Shown in pieces: positions 50,358 to 59,555 of a DNA stretch of 64,000 nt (position 1 is the stretch's first letter; each line of letters starts with the position of its first letter). The DNA is taken from the NCBI RefSeq assembly GCF_004011505.1, contig NZ_SAUN01000001.1:4030001-4094000 (forward strand). The letters run 5' to 3'. The stretch comes from Nonomuraea polychroma (GTDB taxonomy: Bacteria > Actinomycetota > Actinomycetes > Streptosporangiales > Streptosporangiaceae). A program made the position numbers and the translations under genes. The notes under the pieces are model-generated. The model saw only the letters and a list, made by a program, of their open reading frames with translations. It ran no database searches and had not been told where the DNA came from.

Positions 50358-53300
50358 TCACGGGGTCAGCCCCAGCTGGCGCAGTTGGACGGGCCGAAGC
50401 GGTCGCCATCCGCTGGTGTCGAGCTTGGCCAGTTCCGCCTCGACGTCCACGTTGATGACGCCGAAGAAGTTGATGTTGTCGCTGTGGCCGGGCGAGATGT
50501 GCGACAGGATCTCGTCGCTCACCTCCCGGCCCTGGGAACGCAGCTCCAGCACCGCCCTAGAATAATATTCGGTCGTCCATGCGACCACCGAGTTGGTCAG
50601 CAGCGTCAGGCACCACGCCTGCTCGGTCTGCTGTTCCAGATGCGGGCGGGTGATGGTGCCCTGCTGGGCGTAGTGCAGGTCGCGGCGCAGTGCGTGCAGG
50701 CTTTCCCCCTTGTTCAGTTGCCGCGAGATCTTCCTTCTGAAGGCCGGGTCCGACAGGTATTTGGCCAGGTGGACGGTCCTGCGCAGCACGCCCCATTCCT
50801 TCAAGGCGGCCGCCAGGGTGTTCTGCCGGGAGGCGGCCGACCACTTGCCGACGATCAGCGAGGCGGTGGGCTGGCCGTATTTCAGCGATCCGGCCATGCG
50901 CAGCAGGTCCGGCCAGCAGTCGGCGATGAGGTTCTCATTCCAGCGCGCGCCTAGCAGCGGCCCGGCGTGCGGGTAGCGCTTGGCGATCTCGGTCGGGGTG
51001 TCGTCCCGTACCAGGGTGACCCGGGTCAGGTCCCGCAATCGCGGAGTCAACGCCTTGCCGACCAGGTCGAACAACGCAAAGTTGATGAGTGTGGCTCCGT
51101 GACTGTCGGTCGCGTGCTCGGCGATCGGGAGGTCGGTTGCGTTGCCGAGGAAGTCGTCCAGGACGAAGTGCGCCTCCCGCGCCGTCGGCACGATGACCTT
51201 CGTGCCGTACGTCGACCACTGATCGGAGACATGGGTGTACGTGGAGAGCACCTGACCGCCGTGAATGACCATGGTCCGGCCGGTCAGGGTCTTGCCGCGG
51301 ACGGGGAGCCGCTGGCCATCCGATGAGCTCATGGTGCCACCGCCGAACACCTTGGCCGGTTCCAGGCCGTAGTGGTGGTCGACGATGACCGTGTTGGCCT
51401 CGCGCAGCGTCTCCTCCCGCACGTACCACTCCATGGGCCAGGCCAGTACGTCGTAGGACACCCCGCAGGCCTCCGACATGCGGGCCAGGCCCAGGTTGGT
51501 GGACATCGCGATGAGCACGGCCAGGATGTTGCATTTGGTCTCCACGGACGTGGTGAGCTTGCGGCCGCCGGCGTGGGTGAAGCAGTCCAGGAAGTGCGTG
51601 CGGGCGTCCAGTTCGATCAGCAGCGAGGCGATCGGCGCGAACGGCAGCATCGCGGCCAGCTCGTCCCTCAGCGCCTTGGCCTCGGCCGGTACGTCCTCGG
51701 CCGACAGCGGCGGCACCACCAGATGCTCGTCCTCATCCAGCCGGACCATGCCGGTGTCGTCGGGAGCGGCGCCGGCCAGGGTCGTCTCCAGCTCCTGCAG
51801 GGCGGCGTGCAGTTCCTCCTTGCCCTGCTCCAGCGCCTCGGCCGCGTTCGGCGGCTTGCCCACCAGGCGGCAGTACTCTCCTCGCCGGGGCGCCCACTGC
51901 TCGGGCGTGTACAGGTAGGTGGCCGGGTCGGCGTAGCGGCGCGAGCCCGGCACGAAGACATCCCCGCTGCGCAGCCTGTCCCGCAGGCACAAGATCACGC
52001 ACAGCTCCCAGTAGTGGCGGTAGGCGGTGTCCTCCCCGGACCTGCGAGCCGTGGCCAGATAGTCGGCGTACTTGGCGGGCATGAAGCCGCTCGGCGCCCC
52101 CGCGGGCACCTTCCGGCCACCGAGCCGGTTCATCTCCTTCAAGACGGCCACCGCCTCCATCAGCTCGGCTGTGCCCGGCCCGCCCTGGAAGTCGATCGCG
52201 GCCAGTACGTTCGGCGTGAACTGGCGCAGGTAGGTGTAGGAGGATTCCAGCTCCGATAGCCGGCCGTGATCTCGGGGCAGCGGCTTCCACGCATCGGATG
52301 TGATCTCCCGCAGGCGCTGCATGCCGATCCGCTCGCGCAGCATCCCGCCCACTTCATCGTCGGGGATCGACGGGTCGGCCAGCACCGGCAGGATCATCTC
52401 CATCACCAGCTGCCGGGCCTCGCCCTTCTTGGCCCGCTCGACCAGCGCCTCATCCGTTTTGGACTTCGCCCGCGACTCCCGCGCCGACACCGCTTGGTCG
52501 AACAGGGCCACCACCTCATCCAATTGGTCGACCGCGGCCTGGGCCACGAACGCCAGCAGGATCGGGAACTTACGCTCCTTGCGCCGCTCCAGCCCTTGGT
52601 TGGTCGAGCGGCGCGCAACCTGGGCCAGGAACCGGCGGCGTTCGTTCGGCAGCACCGACACATCCATCTGGTGGGCGTCGATCGCGCGCAGCCACGTCAG
52701 CTTGTCGATCGCGGTCTTCACCGAGGTCGCCGAGGCATCCCGTGCCGGGCTGACCAGCCACTCCAGCCGGGTCATCCCCAGCCCCGCATCCACCAGCAGC
52801 ATCCGCTCCAGATCGGTGCGGACCTCCGCCGTGAGCAGGTGCCCCACCAGCTGCGAGGTCAGATCGGAGGCCGCCTTGCGGGCCGTGCCGACCATCTTGG
52901 CCAAGATGAGCGCGCCGGGCCGGATCACCTTGGCCGCCATCAGATACTCGCGCGCCAGGTTAAACAGCAACGTGGGCGAGTCGTGCTCCATCGCCCGGTC
53001 CAGTAGGAACTGCTCCAGCTCCTTCATCGCCTGGCTGCCCGCCGGAGCGGTCTGCCACTCCAGATACTTGGCGATCAGGCCCAGATGGTCCGAGCGGGTC
53101 TGATCGCGCTTGCCGTACAGCCGCAGCGCCGCCGGCGCCACGCCCAGCCGCTCCGCGACCCGGGCCACGGCCGCCGGCGGTGCCGAGGCCACATCGTCGG
53201 GCACGAACCCGAGCCACGGCAGCGTGCAGAGCTGGACCAGCATGCCCAGCCGATCGACAGGGCCCCGCCCACCGGGACTCACGAACGCCGCGTCAGCCGC

Positions 53301-53396
53301 CGTCGGCGTGAAATACCGGATCAACTCATCTGCGCTGATCTCCGGGAACGAGCGCAGCTGCTCCAACTGCTCCTCGGAGAACATCTTCTCTGACAA
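50358..53396 (-). CDS. tnpA: Tn3-family transposase (DDE), intact
   Basis: 1012 residues, full length for Tn3 TnpA. N-terminal DUF4158 region ('QLRSFPEISADELIRYFTP'), and a complete catalytic triad at the expected positions: Asp about 692 in 'MSSSDGQRLPV', Asp about 764 in 'EHATDSHGATLINFALFDL', Glu about 897 in 'QLNKGESLHALRRDLHYAQQ'. It makes the cointegrate by replicative transposition; resolution normally needs a resolvase, not seen here. Lies 100 bases inside the right terminal repeat. Confidence 0.95.
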   Translation of the reverse strand: MSEKMFSEEQLEQLRSFPEISADELIRYFTPTAADAAFVSPGGRGPVDRLGMLVQLCTLPWLGFVPDDVASAPPAAVARVAERLGVAPAALRLYGKRDQTRSDHLGLIAKYLEWQTAPAGSQAMKELEQFLLDRAMEHDSPTLLFNLAREYLMAAKVIRPGALILAKMVGTARKAASDLTSQLVGHLLTAEVRTDLERMLLVDAGLGMTRLEWLVSPARDASATSVKTAIDKLTWLRAIDAHQMDVSVLPNERRRFLAQVARRSTNQGLERRKERKFPILLAFVAQAAVDQLDEVVALFDQAVSARESRAKSKTDEALVERAKKGEARQLVMEMILPVLADPSIPDDEVGGMLRERIGMQRLREITSDAWKPLPRDHGRLSELESSYTYLRQFTPNVLAAIDFQGGPGTAELMEAVAVLKEMNRLGGRKVPAGAPSGFMPAKYADYLATARRSGEDTAYRHYWELCVILCLRDRLRSGDVFVPGSRRYADPATYLYTPEQWAPRRGEYCRLVGKPPNAAEALEQGKEELHAALQELETTLAGAAPDDTGMVRLDEDEHLVVPPLSAEDVPAEAKALRDELAAMLPFAPIASLLIELDARTHFLDCFTHAGGRKLTTSVETKCNILAVLIAMSTNLGLARMSEACGVSYDVLAWPMEWYVREETLREANTVIVDHHYGLEPAKVFGGGTMSSSDGQRLPVRGKTLTGRTMVIHGGQVLSTYTHVSDQWSTYGTKVIVPTAREAHFVLDDFLGNATDLPIAEHATDSHGATLINFALFDLVGKALTPRLRDLTRVTLVRDDTPTEIAKRYPHAGPLLGARWNENLIADCWPDLLRMAGSLKYGQPTASLIVGKWSAASRQNTLAAALKEWGVLRRTVHLAKYLSDPAFRRKISRQLNKGESLHALRRDLHYAQQGTITRPHLEQQTEQAWCLTLLTNSVVAWTTEYYSRAVLELRSQGREVSDEILSHISPGHSDNINFFGVINVDVEAELAKLDTSGWRPLRPVQLRQLGLTP

Positions 53397-53495
53397 CGCA
53401 TCACTCCACGTGCCGTACCGGACAAAACCGGAACGAACGTAGCGGCAGTGATCATCAACCCGCCACAGGCGGTCAAACTCCTCCGTTACCGCAGC

Positions 53496-53541
53496 TCAGA
53501 CGCTACTTCGTTGAAAATTTCTTCATTGCTACCGGGACCCC
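53496..53541 (-). repeat. Right terminal inverted repeat of the Tn3-family transposon
   Basis: Reverse complement identical to 44878-44923 over 46 of 46 bases. Confidence 0.95.
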
Positions 53542-53546
53542 CTATG
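53542..53546. repeat. CTATG target-site duplication, right
   Basis: Matches 44873-44877. Its last three bases are the ATG of the IS630-type transposase remnant. Confidence 0.85.
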
Positions 53547-53750
53547 GCGCGGACGGGACGACCGAAGACTCCGGTGACGCTCACTGACGAGGAGCGAGCA
53601 ACGCTGCAACGCTGCAACGCTGGGCGCGCTGGAACCTGGCCCCGGCGTCCTGCTTGCCACGCACGGCGCGCAGGGTATGGCCGGCGGGGGTCGTTGAGGA
53701 GCGATGGGCCCTGGTCAACCTGCCACCGGCTCGGCGAGCGGCGCGCTGAC
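53544..53750 (+). pseudogene. IS630-type transposase N-terminal remnant
   Basis: ATG at 53544 opens 'MARTGRPKTPVTLTDEERAT', the standard beginning of actinobacterial IS630-family transposases, then CTGCAACG is duplicated in tandem (53605-53620 region) which shifts the frame, after which 'LQRWARWNL' and unrelated sequence follow. The remaining transposase is gone. The Tn3-family element sits exactly before this start codon. Confidence 0.65.
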
Positions 53751-53762
53751 CAGCCGTGAAAC

Positions 53763-54605
53763 TCAGATCATGCGTCGTAGAGCGGTCTCCACGGCATCGA
53801 TCAGCGGATCGCCTTCGGTCCGTGGGTGTCGTGCGAGACCGAGCTCGACGTCCGGCAGGGTGGGCAGGGCGTCCGTGTCGTGGCAGGCCATGGCCGGTTC
53901 GAGGTTGGCGGGCATGAGCGCCGCGACGCCGAGCCCGGCCCGTATTGCGGCGAGCACACCGACCAGGCTGTTGCTTTCGAACGCCACCTGCCAGCGCCGA
54001 TCGGTACGTTCCAGGGTTTCCAGCACTGACGTACGCCACGAGCACGGGTTCGAGAACAGCACCACCGGCAGCGGATCGGCAGCCACGTCCACACCCTGGC
54101 CGATCGCCCAGACCAGCGAGCGGCGTACCGTCCAGCGCGGCGGCCCGGGAACGTCTGGCACCGCGTCGAGCACGAGGTGGACGCGGCCCGCGTCGTAGGC
54201 CTCCTGCATCGCGGCGTTGGAGAGGCTGAGCACCTCCAGTGTCGCGCCGGGGTGCAGCCGGGCGAGGTCGGCGAGGGCCTGCGGGAGCCGGGACGCGGCG
54301 AGGTCTTCGAGCAATCCGACGCCGCAGTGGCCGGTAAGCGCGCGCCCGGTTTCGGTCAGTGCCTGTGCGGAGAGCGAGAGAATGCGTTCGGCGTACGGCA
54401 GGAGCTCCTCACCCGCCCGGGTCGGCGAGACGCCAGACGGCGAACGGTGAAGCAGCGGACGGCCGACAACGCTCTCGAGCTTGCGCAACTGCTGGCTGAG
54501 CGCAGGCTGGGTATGTCCGAGCGCGGTCGCGGCGCGGCTGATGCTGCCCGCCCGCACGGCGGTGACGAACGACCGCAGCAACGCGGTCTCAAGATCCCTG
54601 GCCAT
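53763..54605 (-). CDS. LysR-family transcriptional regulator
   Basis: 280 residues; winged helix 'GSISRAATALGHTQPALSQQ' (about 20-60) and effector domain. Full length. Divergent from the MFS gene at 54678, separated by 72 bases that contain ATTC...GAAT (54609-54635), a plausible LysR site. Likely controls the exporter. Confidence 0.9.
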   Translation of the reverse strand: MARDLETALLRSFVTAVRAGSISRAATALGHTQPALSQQLRKLESVVGRPLLHRSPSGVSPTRAGEELLPYAERILSLSAQALTETGRALTGHCGVGLLEDLAASRLPQALADLARLHPGATLEVLSLSNAAMQEAYDAGRVHLVLDAVPDVPGPPRWTVRRSLVWAIGQGVDVAADPLPVVLFSNPCSWRTSVLETLERTDRRWQVAFESNSLVGVLAAIRAGLGVAALMPANLEPAMACHDTDALPTLPDVELGLARHPRTEGDPLIDAVETALRRMI

Positions 54606-54649
54606 AACAATTCATTATGCTAGCTCCAACGAATTAACCACTTCCTATG

Positions 54650-54675
54650 GCGTGACGGATGATCTAGCGTCACGC
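54650..54675 (+). promoter_or_regulatory. Palindrome directly before the MFS start codon
   Basis: GCGTGACG, 10-base spacer, CGTCACGC: perfect 8-base arms ending 2 bases before GTG 54678. Either an operator or an RNA hairpin that would hide the ribosome site. Confidence 0.5.
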
Positions 54676-54677
54676 AG

Positions 54678-55877
54678 GTGACCAGATACCGGCAGCTACT
54701 CGCCGTGCCAGGGATGGCATCGCTGCTGGGCGTTTCGCTGCTCGCCCGTGCCGCCATCACGGCTAGCGTGATGGCGCTGACGATGCATGTCGTGCTGGGC
54801 CTGGACATGAGCTACGCGGCAGCGGGTGGTGTCGCGGCGGCTCTGACCGCCGGGATGGCGCTGGGTGGGCCGCTGCTCGGCCGCATGATCGACCGGCGGG
54901 GCCTGCGCACCGTGCTGCTGGTGACTGTCGTGCTGCAGGCCGTGTTCTGGCTGAGCGTGCCGATCCTGCCGTACGGGATCCTGATGGGCGCCGCCTTCGC
55001 GGCGGGTCTGCTGATGGTGCCGGCCCAGCCGGTGACCAGGCAGGCGATCGCCGCGATGACGACGGCGGGACAGCGCCGGGCCGCGTTCGCGCTGGAATCG
55101 GTGCAGGGCGAGCTGTCGTACATCGTGGGCCCGCCCATCGTTATCCTGTACGCGGCAAAGGTGTCCCCTGGCATGGTGGCATGGAGCGTCGGCGCCGCGA
55201 TCGTCGCGGGTGGAGCGGGCATCGCCTTGCTCAACCCGCCGCTGCGTGCCGAGAACGAGGCGGATGCCGACACGGTCGGCCACCCCCGTCGCCGGGAGTG
55301 GCTGGGCCCGGGCATGATCGCCGTGCTGGTGATGGCGTTCGGCACCACGATGCTGCTCAGCGGTACCGACCTGGCCATCGTCGCCACCCTCGAAGAAGCC
55401 GGCCAGGTGTCCTGGGCCGCCGTGGTCGTGGCAGTGTACGGCGTGGCCTCCATCGTCGGCGGGCTGGTGTACGGTGCGCTCCCCCGGCCGCTGCCCACGT
55501 GGCTGCTGCTCGGTCTGCTCGGGCTGTCGACCATTCCCGCTGGGCTGGCCCACGATTGGCCCTGGTTGTGCGTGGCCGGTGTCGGTGCAGGGCTGCTCGC
55601 CGCGCCGACTCTTTCCGCGGTGGCCGACGCGGTGAGCCGGCTGGCTCCGGCCAGTGTGCGGGGTGAGGCGACAGGTCTGCAATCCTCGGCGCAGAGCGCA
55701 GGTTTCGCGCTCGGATCCCCGATCGTCGGGGTGGCGATCGACGTCTCCGTGCCGGCGGGCGGGTTCGCGGCGGCCGGGCTGGCCGGCCTCGCCGCCGCGC
55801 TGGCTGGATGCCTGCTGTCCCGCCGATCGCCCACCCGGGCGCGCTCTCCGATCTCCTCATCCGTCAGCCGCTCATAG
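54678..55877 (+). CDS. MFS transporter
   Basis: 399 residues, twelve helices, GTG start. Motif A-like 'GPLLGRMIDRRGLRTVLLV'; 'ALESVQGELSYIVGPPIVI' in the middle resembles sugar- or drug-efflux MFS proteins (YdhP/SotB-like or the actinobacterial MFS next to LysR genes). Probably regulated by the divergent LysR protein. No Shine-Dalgarno is visible; the palindrome occupies that place. Confidence 0.87.
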   Translation: MTRYRQLLAVPGMASLLGVSLLARAAITASVMALTMHVVLGLDMSYAAAGGVAAALTAGMALGGPLLGRMIDRRGLRTVLLVTVVLQAVFWLSVPILPYGILMGAAFAAGLLMVPAQPVTRQAIAAMTTAGQRRAAFALESVQGELSYIVGPPIVILYAAKVSPGMVAWSVGAAIVAGGAGIALLNPPLRAENEADADTVGHPRRREWLGPGMIAVLVMAFGTTMLLSGTDLAIVATLEEAGQVSWAAVVVAVYGVASIVGGLVYGALPRPLPTWLLLGLLGLSTIPAGLAHDWPWLCVAGVGAGLLAAPTLSAVADAVSRLAPASVRGEATGLQSSAQSAGFALGSPIVGVAIDVSVPAGGFAAAGLAGLAAALAGCLLSRRSPTRARSPISSSVSRS

Positions 55878-56339
55878 CCCCGGACCGCGACCCGGGACTT
55901 GATCGTGGGGCCATCACCGTCCGGTTCCGGCCGTCCCCACCGGCATCGAACCCCACAGGCAGGAATCACAGACCCTTCGACCGGCTCAGCGCGCCCGCCG
56001 CCGTCGGTGGCACCCGTCCCTGCAGGCAGCACCACGACAGGACTCCCCCGACCGTCCCCATGATCGCGTTCTCGGTGCCCTCGCTGCGGTAGTGCGCCCT
56101 CGCTCCCGGCCCGCGCGAGCGCGCCGGCATCGGCCCGGTTAGGACCGTACGAACGGTAGCGGAAGTGATCAACAACCGGAACCTCCCTGTCTCAGCGCAG
56201 GTCAGGCAGATCCGACCGACATTTCCCCGGGACCACAGGGACCCCTCCGACCGGTCATCACCGCGATGACCGGACTGGCCGCCCCGCTTGCAGGCGATGC
56301 CGCCCGCGGGCTGACGCCCATCCACGGGCACTCGCCGAC
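55878..56339. other. Intergenic stretch without supported gene
   Basis: No reading frame here has recognisable content. A short inverted repeat ACCGT-ACGA-ACGGT at 56144-56157 may be an operator of a lost gene. Confidence 0.4.
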
Positions 56340-56600
56340 GCCAGGCGATCCCAGTGTTCGCGGACCCCGGAGAAAGGCTCATCATCGCGTCGATGGCCTT
56401 CATGGCAGGCGACGACGAGACGTCCATGGACCTGTCCGTCCGGCTGGCCGACAACTGCCGGGCACAGGCGATGATCGGCTGGCTGCCGCACGCGCTGCAG
56501 AACCTCGCCACCAGCCGGCTCTACCTGGGCCGGTTCCAGGATGCGAAGGCATCGGCCACCGAAGCCGTGCGCATCGCCGGCGACACCGGGCAACATCACC
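56340..56600 (+). pseudogene. TPR/helical-repeat fragment of a large LuxR-type (LAL/AfsR-like) regulator
   Basis: 'FMAGDDETSMDLSVRLADNC', 'IGWLPHALQNLATSRLYLG' and 'DAKASATEAVRIAGDTGQHH' are the helical repeats that precede the C-terminal HTH in large ATP-binding LuxR regulators. Neither the ATPase nor the HTH is present and the ends are not natural. 56684-56816 holds nothing recognised. Confidence 0.5.
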
Positions 56601-56816
56601 GGGTCGATCACCCGCACCTCAGGGTGCCTACGGCTGGGCATGAAATGTCAGTCGGTAAGTCGGGCGAGCGTTTCCGACCATAGCCGCAGGCCCGGTGATG
56701 TTGCGGTGACGGCATAACGGCCCTCCGCTCCCGAACATGTACCCAGCCGCCAGGTAGCGGAGTGAAGGATCAAGCTTGAGTTCGGGCCGTGTGCGCGCCG
56801 GGCGCTTCGGTAGCTC

Positions 56817-58148
56817 TCACTGCGGCCGAACGGCGACCGAATCGGCGGAGAGCGTGACCTCGACGGTGATGTGCGGATTGTCCAGCTGCGGGAGCTGAAG
56901 CCCACGCTTGAACTCCTCGGCATCGTCCGGCATCACCTTCGGCTGAACTGTGACCTTGACTTGGCCAGTCTCCTCATCTGAGTGCGCCGTCATCGTGGCC
57001 ACCTCAGGACGGGATCGGAGCCAGGAGACGACCCTGTCCTGGGCCCGCCGGAGCTCCGAGGCCGAGAATCCCTTGCCGCCGATCAGGGTGACCTCCATGG
57101 GGAGGGTCCTGGCCAGCTCGATCGCGCGAGTCGGGATGGGACCCTTGAAACCGACGCGCAGCCCCCGCTGGTCGTCGACGTATCTGACGCCGGAGATCTC
57201 GTCAGGGAACTCCGCATCAAGTTTGTCGATCACCCGGCTGTTGGACGACTGTGAGCCGAAGCAGTCGATGGCCTCCTCGTAGGAGATGCCCTCCGATTTG
57301 GCGATGGCCCCGAGGTCGACCAGCTCGGCGTAGGGAATGCCGTCGATCACCACGTCCGGGTCGGTCACCGCAGGGTCGTACCCCTCGAAGTCCGTCGGCT
57401 TGGGCGACGAGGTAGCAGCCACCCGGGTCGCGTACCGCTTGACGACCTCCTCCAGGGATCGGCCCGACGACGCCGCCTCTCGCTTGAGCCGCTCCAGGGT
57501 GGGCCGATGCGAACCGGTGATGAAGCTGCTCAGCGCGGAGGCGAGGAAGGTCACGGCGGCGGCGATTTCCTCCGGGCGCCCGAGCCGGCCCAGCGGCACC
57601 TGCGCAGCCACGTGCTGCCTGAGGCCGGCGGCCTGCTCCGGGTCGGGAGCGAGCCCCGACAAACCAGGGGTATCGGTCGGGCCGGGCGTGATGGTGTTGA
57701 CCCGGATGCCGCGTCCCTTGAGTTCGTTGGCCCAGGTCCGGGAGAACGATCGGGTGGCGGCCTTGGCCGCCGCGTACACGCCGAACGCCTCCGCGCCGAC
57801 GTCCACGTCGGTGGAACCGTTCAAAATCACCGAGGCGCCGTCGTTGAGCAGGGGCAGCGCCTTTTGAACAGTGAACAGCGTGCCCCGGACGTTGATGCCG
57901 AAGAGGGGGTCGAAGTGCTCCTCGGTGACCTGCTCAAGCGTCACGAACGCGGCGACGGAGGCATTCGCGAACAGTACGTCCAGGCCCCGTCCCCGGCTGC
58001 GGATCGTCTCGTAGAGCCGGTCCAGGTCGGCCAGGTCCGAGATGTCGCCGATCACCGCGGTAGCCGCTGAGCCGATCACTTCGACGGCCGCGTCGAGTTC
58101 GGTCTTGCGCCGGCCGGTGATGAACACGTGTGCGCCCTCGGCCGCCAC
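56817..58148 (-). CDS. Chimeric ORF: N-truncated short-chain dehydrogenase fused to a protease-propeptide-like domain
   Basis: GTG 58148 gives 443 residues, though translation is unproven. Residues 1-212 are an SDR lacking its Rossmann TGxxxGIG beginning ('VAAEGAHVFITGRRKTELDA', catalytic Tyr/Lys in 'VYAAAKAATRSFS', 'VNTITPGPTDTPG', 'SSFITGS'). The normal SDR ending VDGG is replaced by 'HRPTLERLKREAASSGRSLE' and about 230 residues ('IAKSEGISYEEAIDCFG', 'RVIDKLDAEFPDEISGVRYV') that resemble the N-terminal pro-region of secreted actinobacterial S1 proteases, without the protease. The fusion is in frame. Confidence 0.6.
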   Translation of the reverse strand: MAAEGAHVFITGRRKTELDAAVEVIGSAATAVIGDISDLADLDRLYETIRSRGRGLDVLFANASVAAFVTLEQVTEEHFDPLFGINVRGTLFTVQKALPLLNDGASVILNGSTDVDVGAEAFGVYAAAKAATRSFSRTWANELKGRGIRVNTITPGPTDTPGLSGLAPDPEQAAGLRQHVAAQVPLGRLGRPEEIAAAVTFLASALSSFITGSHRPTLERLKREAASSGRSLEEVVKRYATRVAATSSPKPTDFEGYDPAVTDPDVVIDGIPYAELVDLGAIAKSEGISYEEAIDCFGSQSSNSRVIDKLDAEFPDEISGVRYVDDQRGLRVGFKGPIPTRAIELARTLPMEVTLIGGKGFSASELRRAQDRVVSWLRSRPEVATMTAHSDEETGQVKVTVQPKVMPDDAEEFKRGLQLPQLDNPHITVEVTLSADSVAVRPQ

Positions 58149-58210
58149 ACCGGAGCATTCGATGCACGAAGTCCAGGCTGCGCCGTCCCGCTGAGGCTCC
58201 CCCGGCGTGG

Positions 58211-59146
58211 CTACGAGTTCTCCTCCGCGAGGCTGCCGCAGGTAAAGCCCTTCTCCCGTTCCGGGTCGAGCTGGATGTCGCTGAGGTTGGTGGTCTCCAT
58301 GGGCCGGCGGAAGGTTTCGAGCTTGTCGCAGTCGTAGAAGACGTACGTGCCGTCGCTCTCGCCGAGCAACATCATCCAGCGGCCGTCGTAGAGCGGCTTG
58401 TCGTCCTCGGCGTTCTTGATGACGGTCCACTGGTCCTGGAAGCCGACATAGCCGAGCAGCTCGTTGGCCTGCCCGGTCTCCTGGACCTCGACCGCGCCCC
58501 GGACCATCGCCAGAATCAGCAGGAAACCCAGGCCGACGCCGGTCAGGCCACCGACCAGGATCTTCGTCCCGGCGCGGCCGACCGGTCTGCGGCGCAACAG
58601 CCGGAACGGGACAAGGAACGTCAACACACCCAGCCCCACCGCAGTGACGACCATGATGGCGATGTCGAGGTCGCCGAGGATATCGAACAGCCCCCAGTAG
58701 GTCGCGCCGGACCACAGCGCGGCGATCAGGGCGGAGATCCAGGGCCGCCGCCGGATGGCCTGGACCAGCCTGCCGAGAGCGCCGCGGGTCAGCTTGTCGG
58801 CCACCCAGCAGCATCCGACGATGAGGCCGAGCGTCGGGATGCCGATCAGGAGCACCAGGATCAGGGTGCCCATGAGCCGGCCGAGAAGGACGGACTGGTC
58901 GATCCCCGCTTGTTGCGGACTGATGCCGAAGATGCCATACATCTCTTCGACGCCGAGATAGAGCACCGCGTAGAGCGCCACGCCGATCGGGATGATGACG
59001 GAGCCGATGCGCTCGAGCAGTCCGAGAACGCCGCTGTCGCTCTCTTCTTCCGGGGAGGCGGACGCGGCGCTTTCGGAACGCGAGGTGTCAGCCTCGGAGT
59101 GCCCGGGTATATACGTTCGTTCTACCGAGATCTCGTGTCTGGACAT
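58211..59146 (-). CDS. Membrane protein of unknown function with C-terminal extracytoplasmic domain
   Basis: ATG at 59146 ('MSRHEISVERTYIPGHSEA'); 311 residues. An acidic Ser-rich N-terminus (about 20-42), helices at about 48-70, 92-115, 135-155, 158-180 and 188-210, then a soluble domain (215-311) with 'WTVIKNAEDDKPLYDGRWMM' and paired Cys in 'FYDCDKLETF' and 'GFTCGSLAEE', which could form a disulphide outside the cell. Not recognised. Confidence 0.65.
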   Translation of the reverse strand: MSRHEISVERTYIPGHSEADTSRSESAASASPEEESDSGVLGLLERIGSVIIPIGVALYAVLYLGVEEMYGIFGISPQQAGIDQSVLLGRLMGTLILVLLIGIPTLGLIVGCCWVADKLTRGALGRLVQAIRRRPWISALIAALWSGATYWGLFDILGDLDIAIMVVTAVGLGVLTFLVPFRLLRRRPVGRAGTKILVGGLTGVGLGFLLILAMVRGAVEVQETGQANELLGYVGFQDQWTVIKNAEDDKPLYDGRWMMLLGESDGTYVFYDCDKLETFRRPMETTNLSDIQLDPEREKGFTCGSLAEENS

Positions 59147-59555
59147 GGCGCACGAAGCTAGCACCGGCCCGCAAACAGATCATTGACGAAAGCTATACGC
59201 CGCCTTGTGGCCCTGCCTGCTCCACCGATCTCCAAGAACGCCACGCACGCCGGCAAGATCCATACGGTGTCGGCCAGTGAGGCGGCGGCCACGATCATGC
59301 ACCAGATGACCGCAATCGCCTTCGCCACACACAGCTACACCAACAGGAACGGAATCCGCCAGGGCGGATGGGTGAAGACCAAGGAGGACCCGCTGAATCC
59401 GCTGAATCCGCACGAGGAGACGACAACGCGCACGCGGGCACTGCCGATCCACCCTCTCCCGCTCGACGAGGGCGGCACCGGCTACAGCTCGCGGGCGCAC
59501 CTCCACGACGCGGCCAGCGCCACCCTCCTGACCACGCAACAGTCCACCATCGTCC
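59147..59555. other. Intergenic stretch without supported gene
   Basis: An open frame of 141 codons on the plus strand (59183-59608) has no protein-like features. On the minus strand 'VAKAIAVIWCMIVAAASLAD' suggests an eroded membrane protein, but a stop interrupts it. Confidence 0.4.

Larger units (their letters stand above)
44878..53541 (-). mobile_element. Complete Tn3-family transposon, 8664 bp
   Basis: Bounded by perfect 46-bp inverted repeats beginning GGGGTCCCGG and flanked by CTATG duplications. Contains an intact 1012-residue Tn3-type transposase at the right end and six passenger genes: AlkZ-like protein, epoxide hydrolase, WYL regulator, SRPBCC, VOC, CGNR regulator. No tnpR or other recombinase gene was recognised, and 44924-45151 and 48540-48746 contain no supported genes. 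Perfect repeats and an intact transposase suggest recent movement. Confidence 0.92.

Noticed and set aside
51372..52259. 295-codon plus-strand frame inside the transposase gene
   Set aside because: Antisense shadow of the intact Tn3 transposase.
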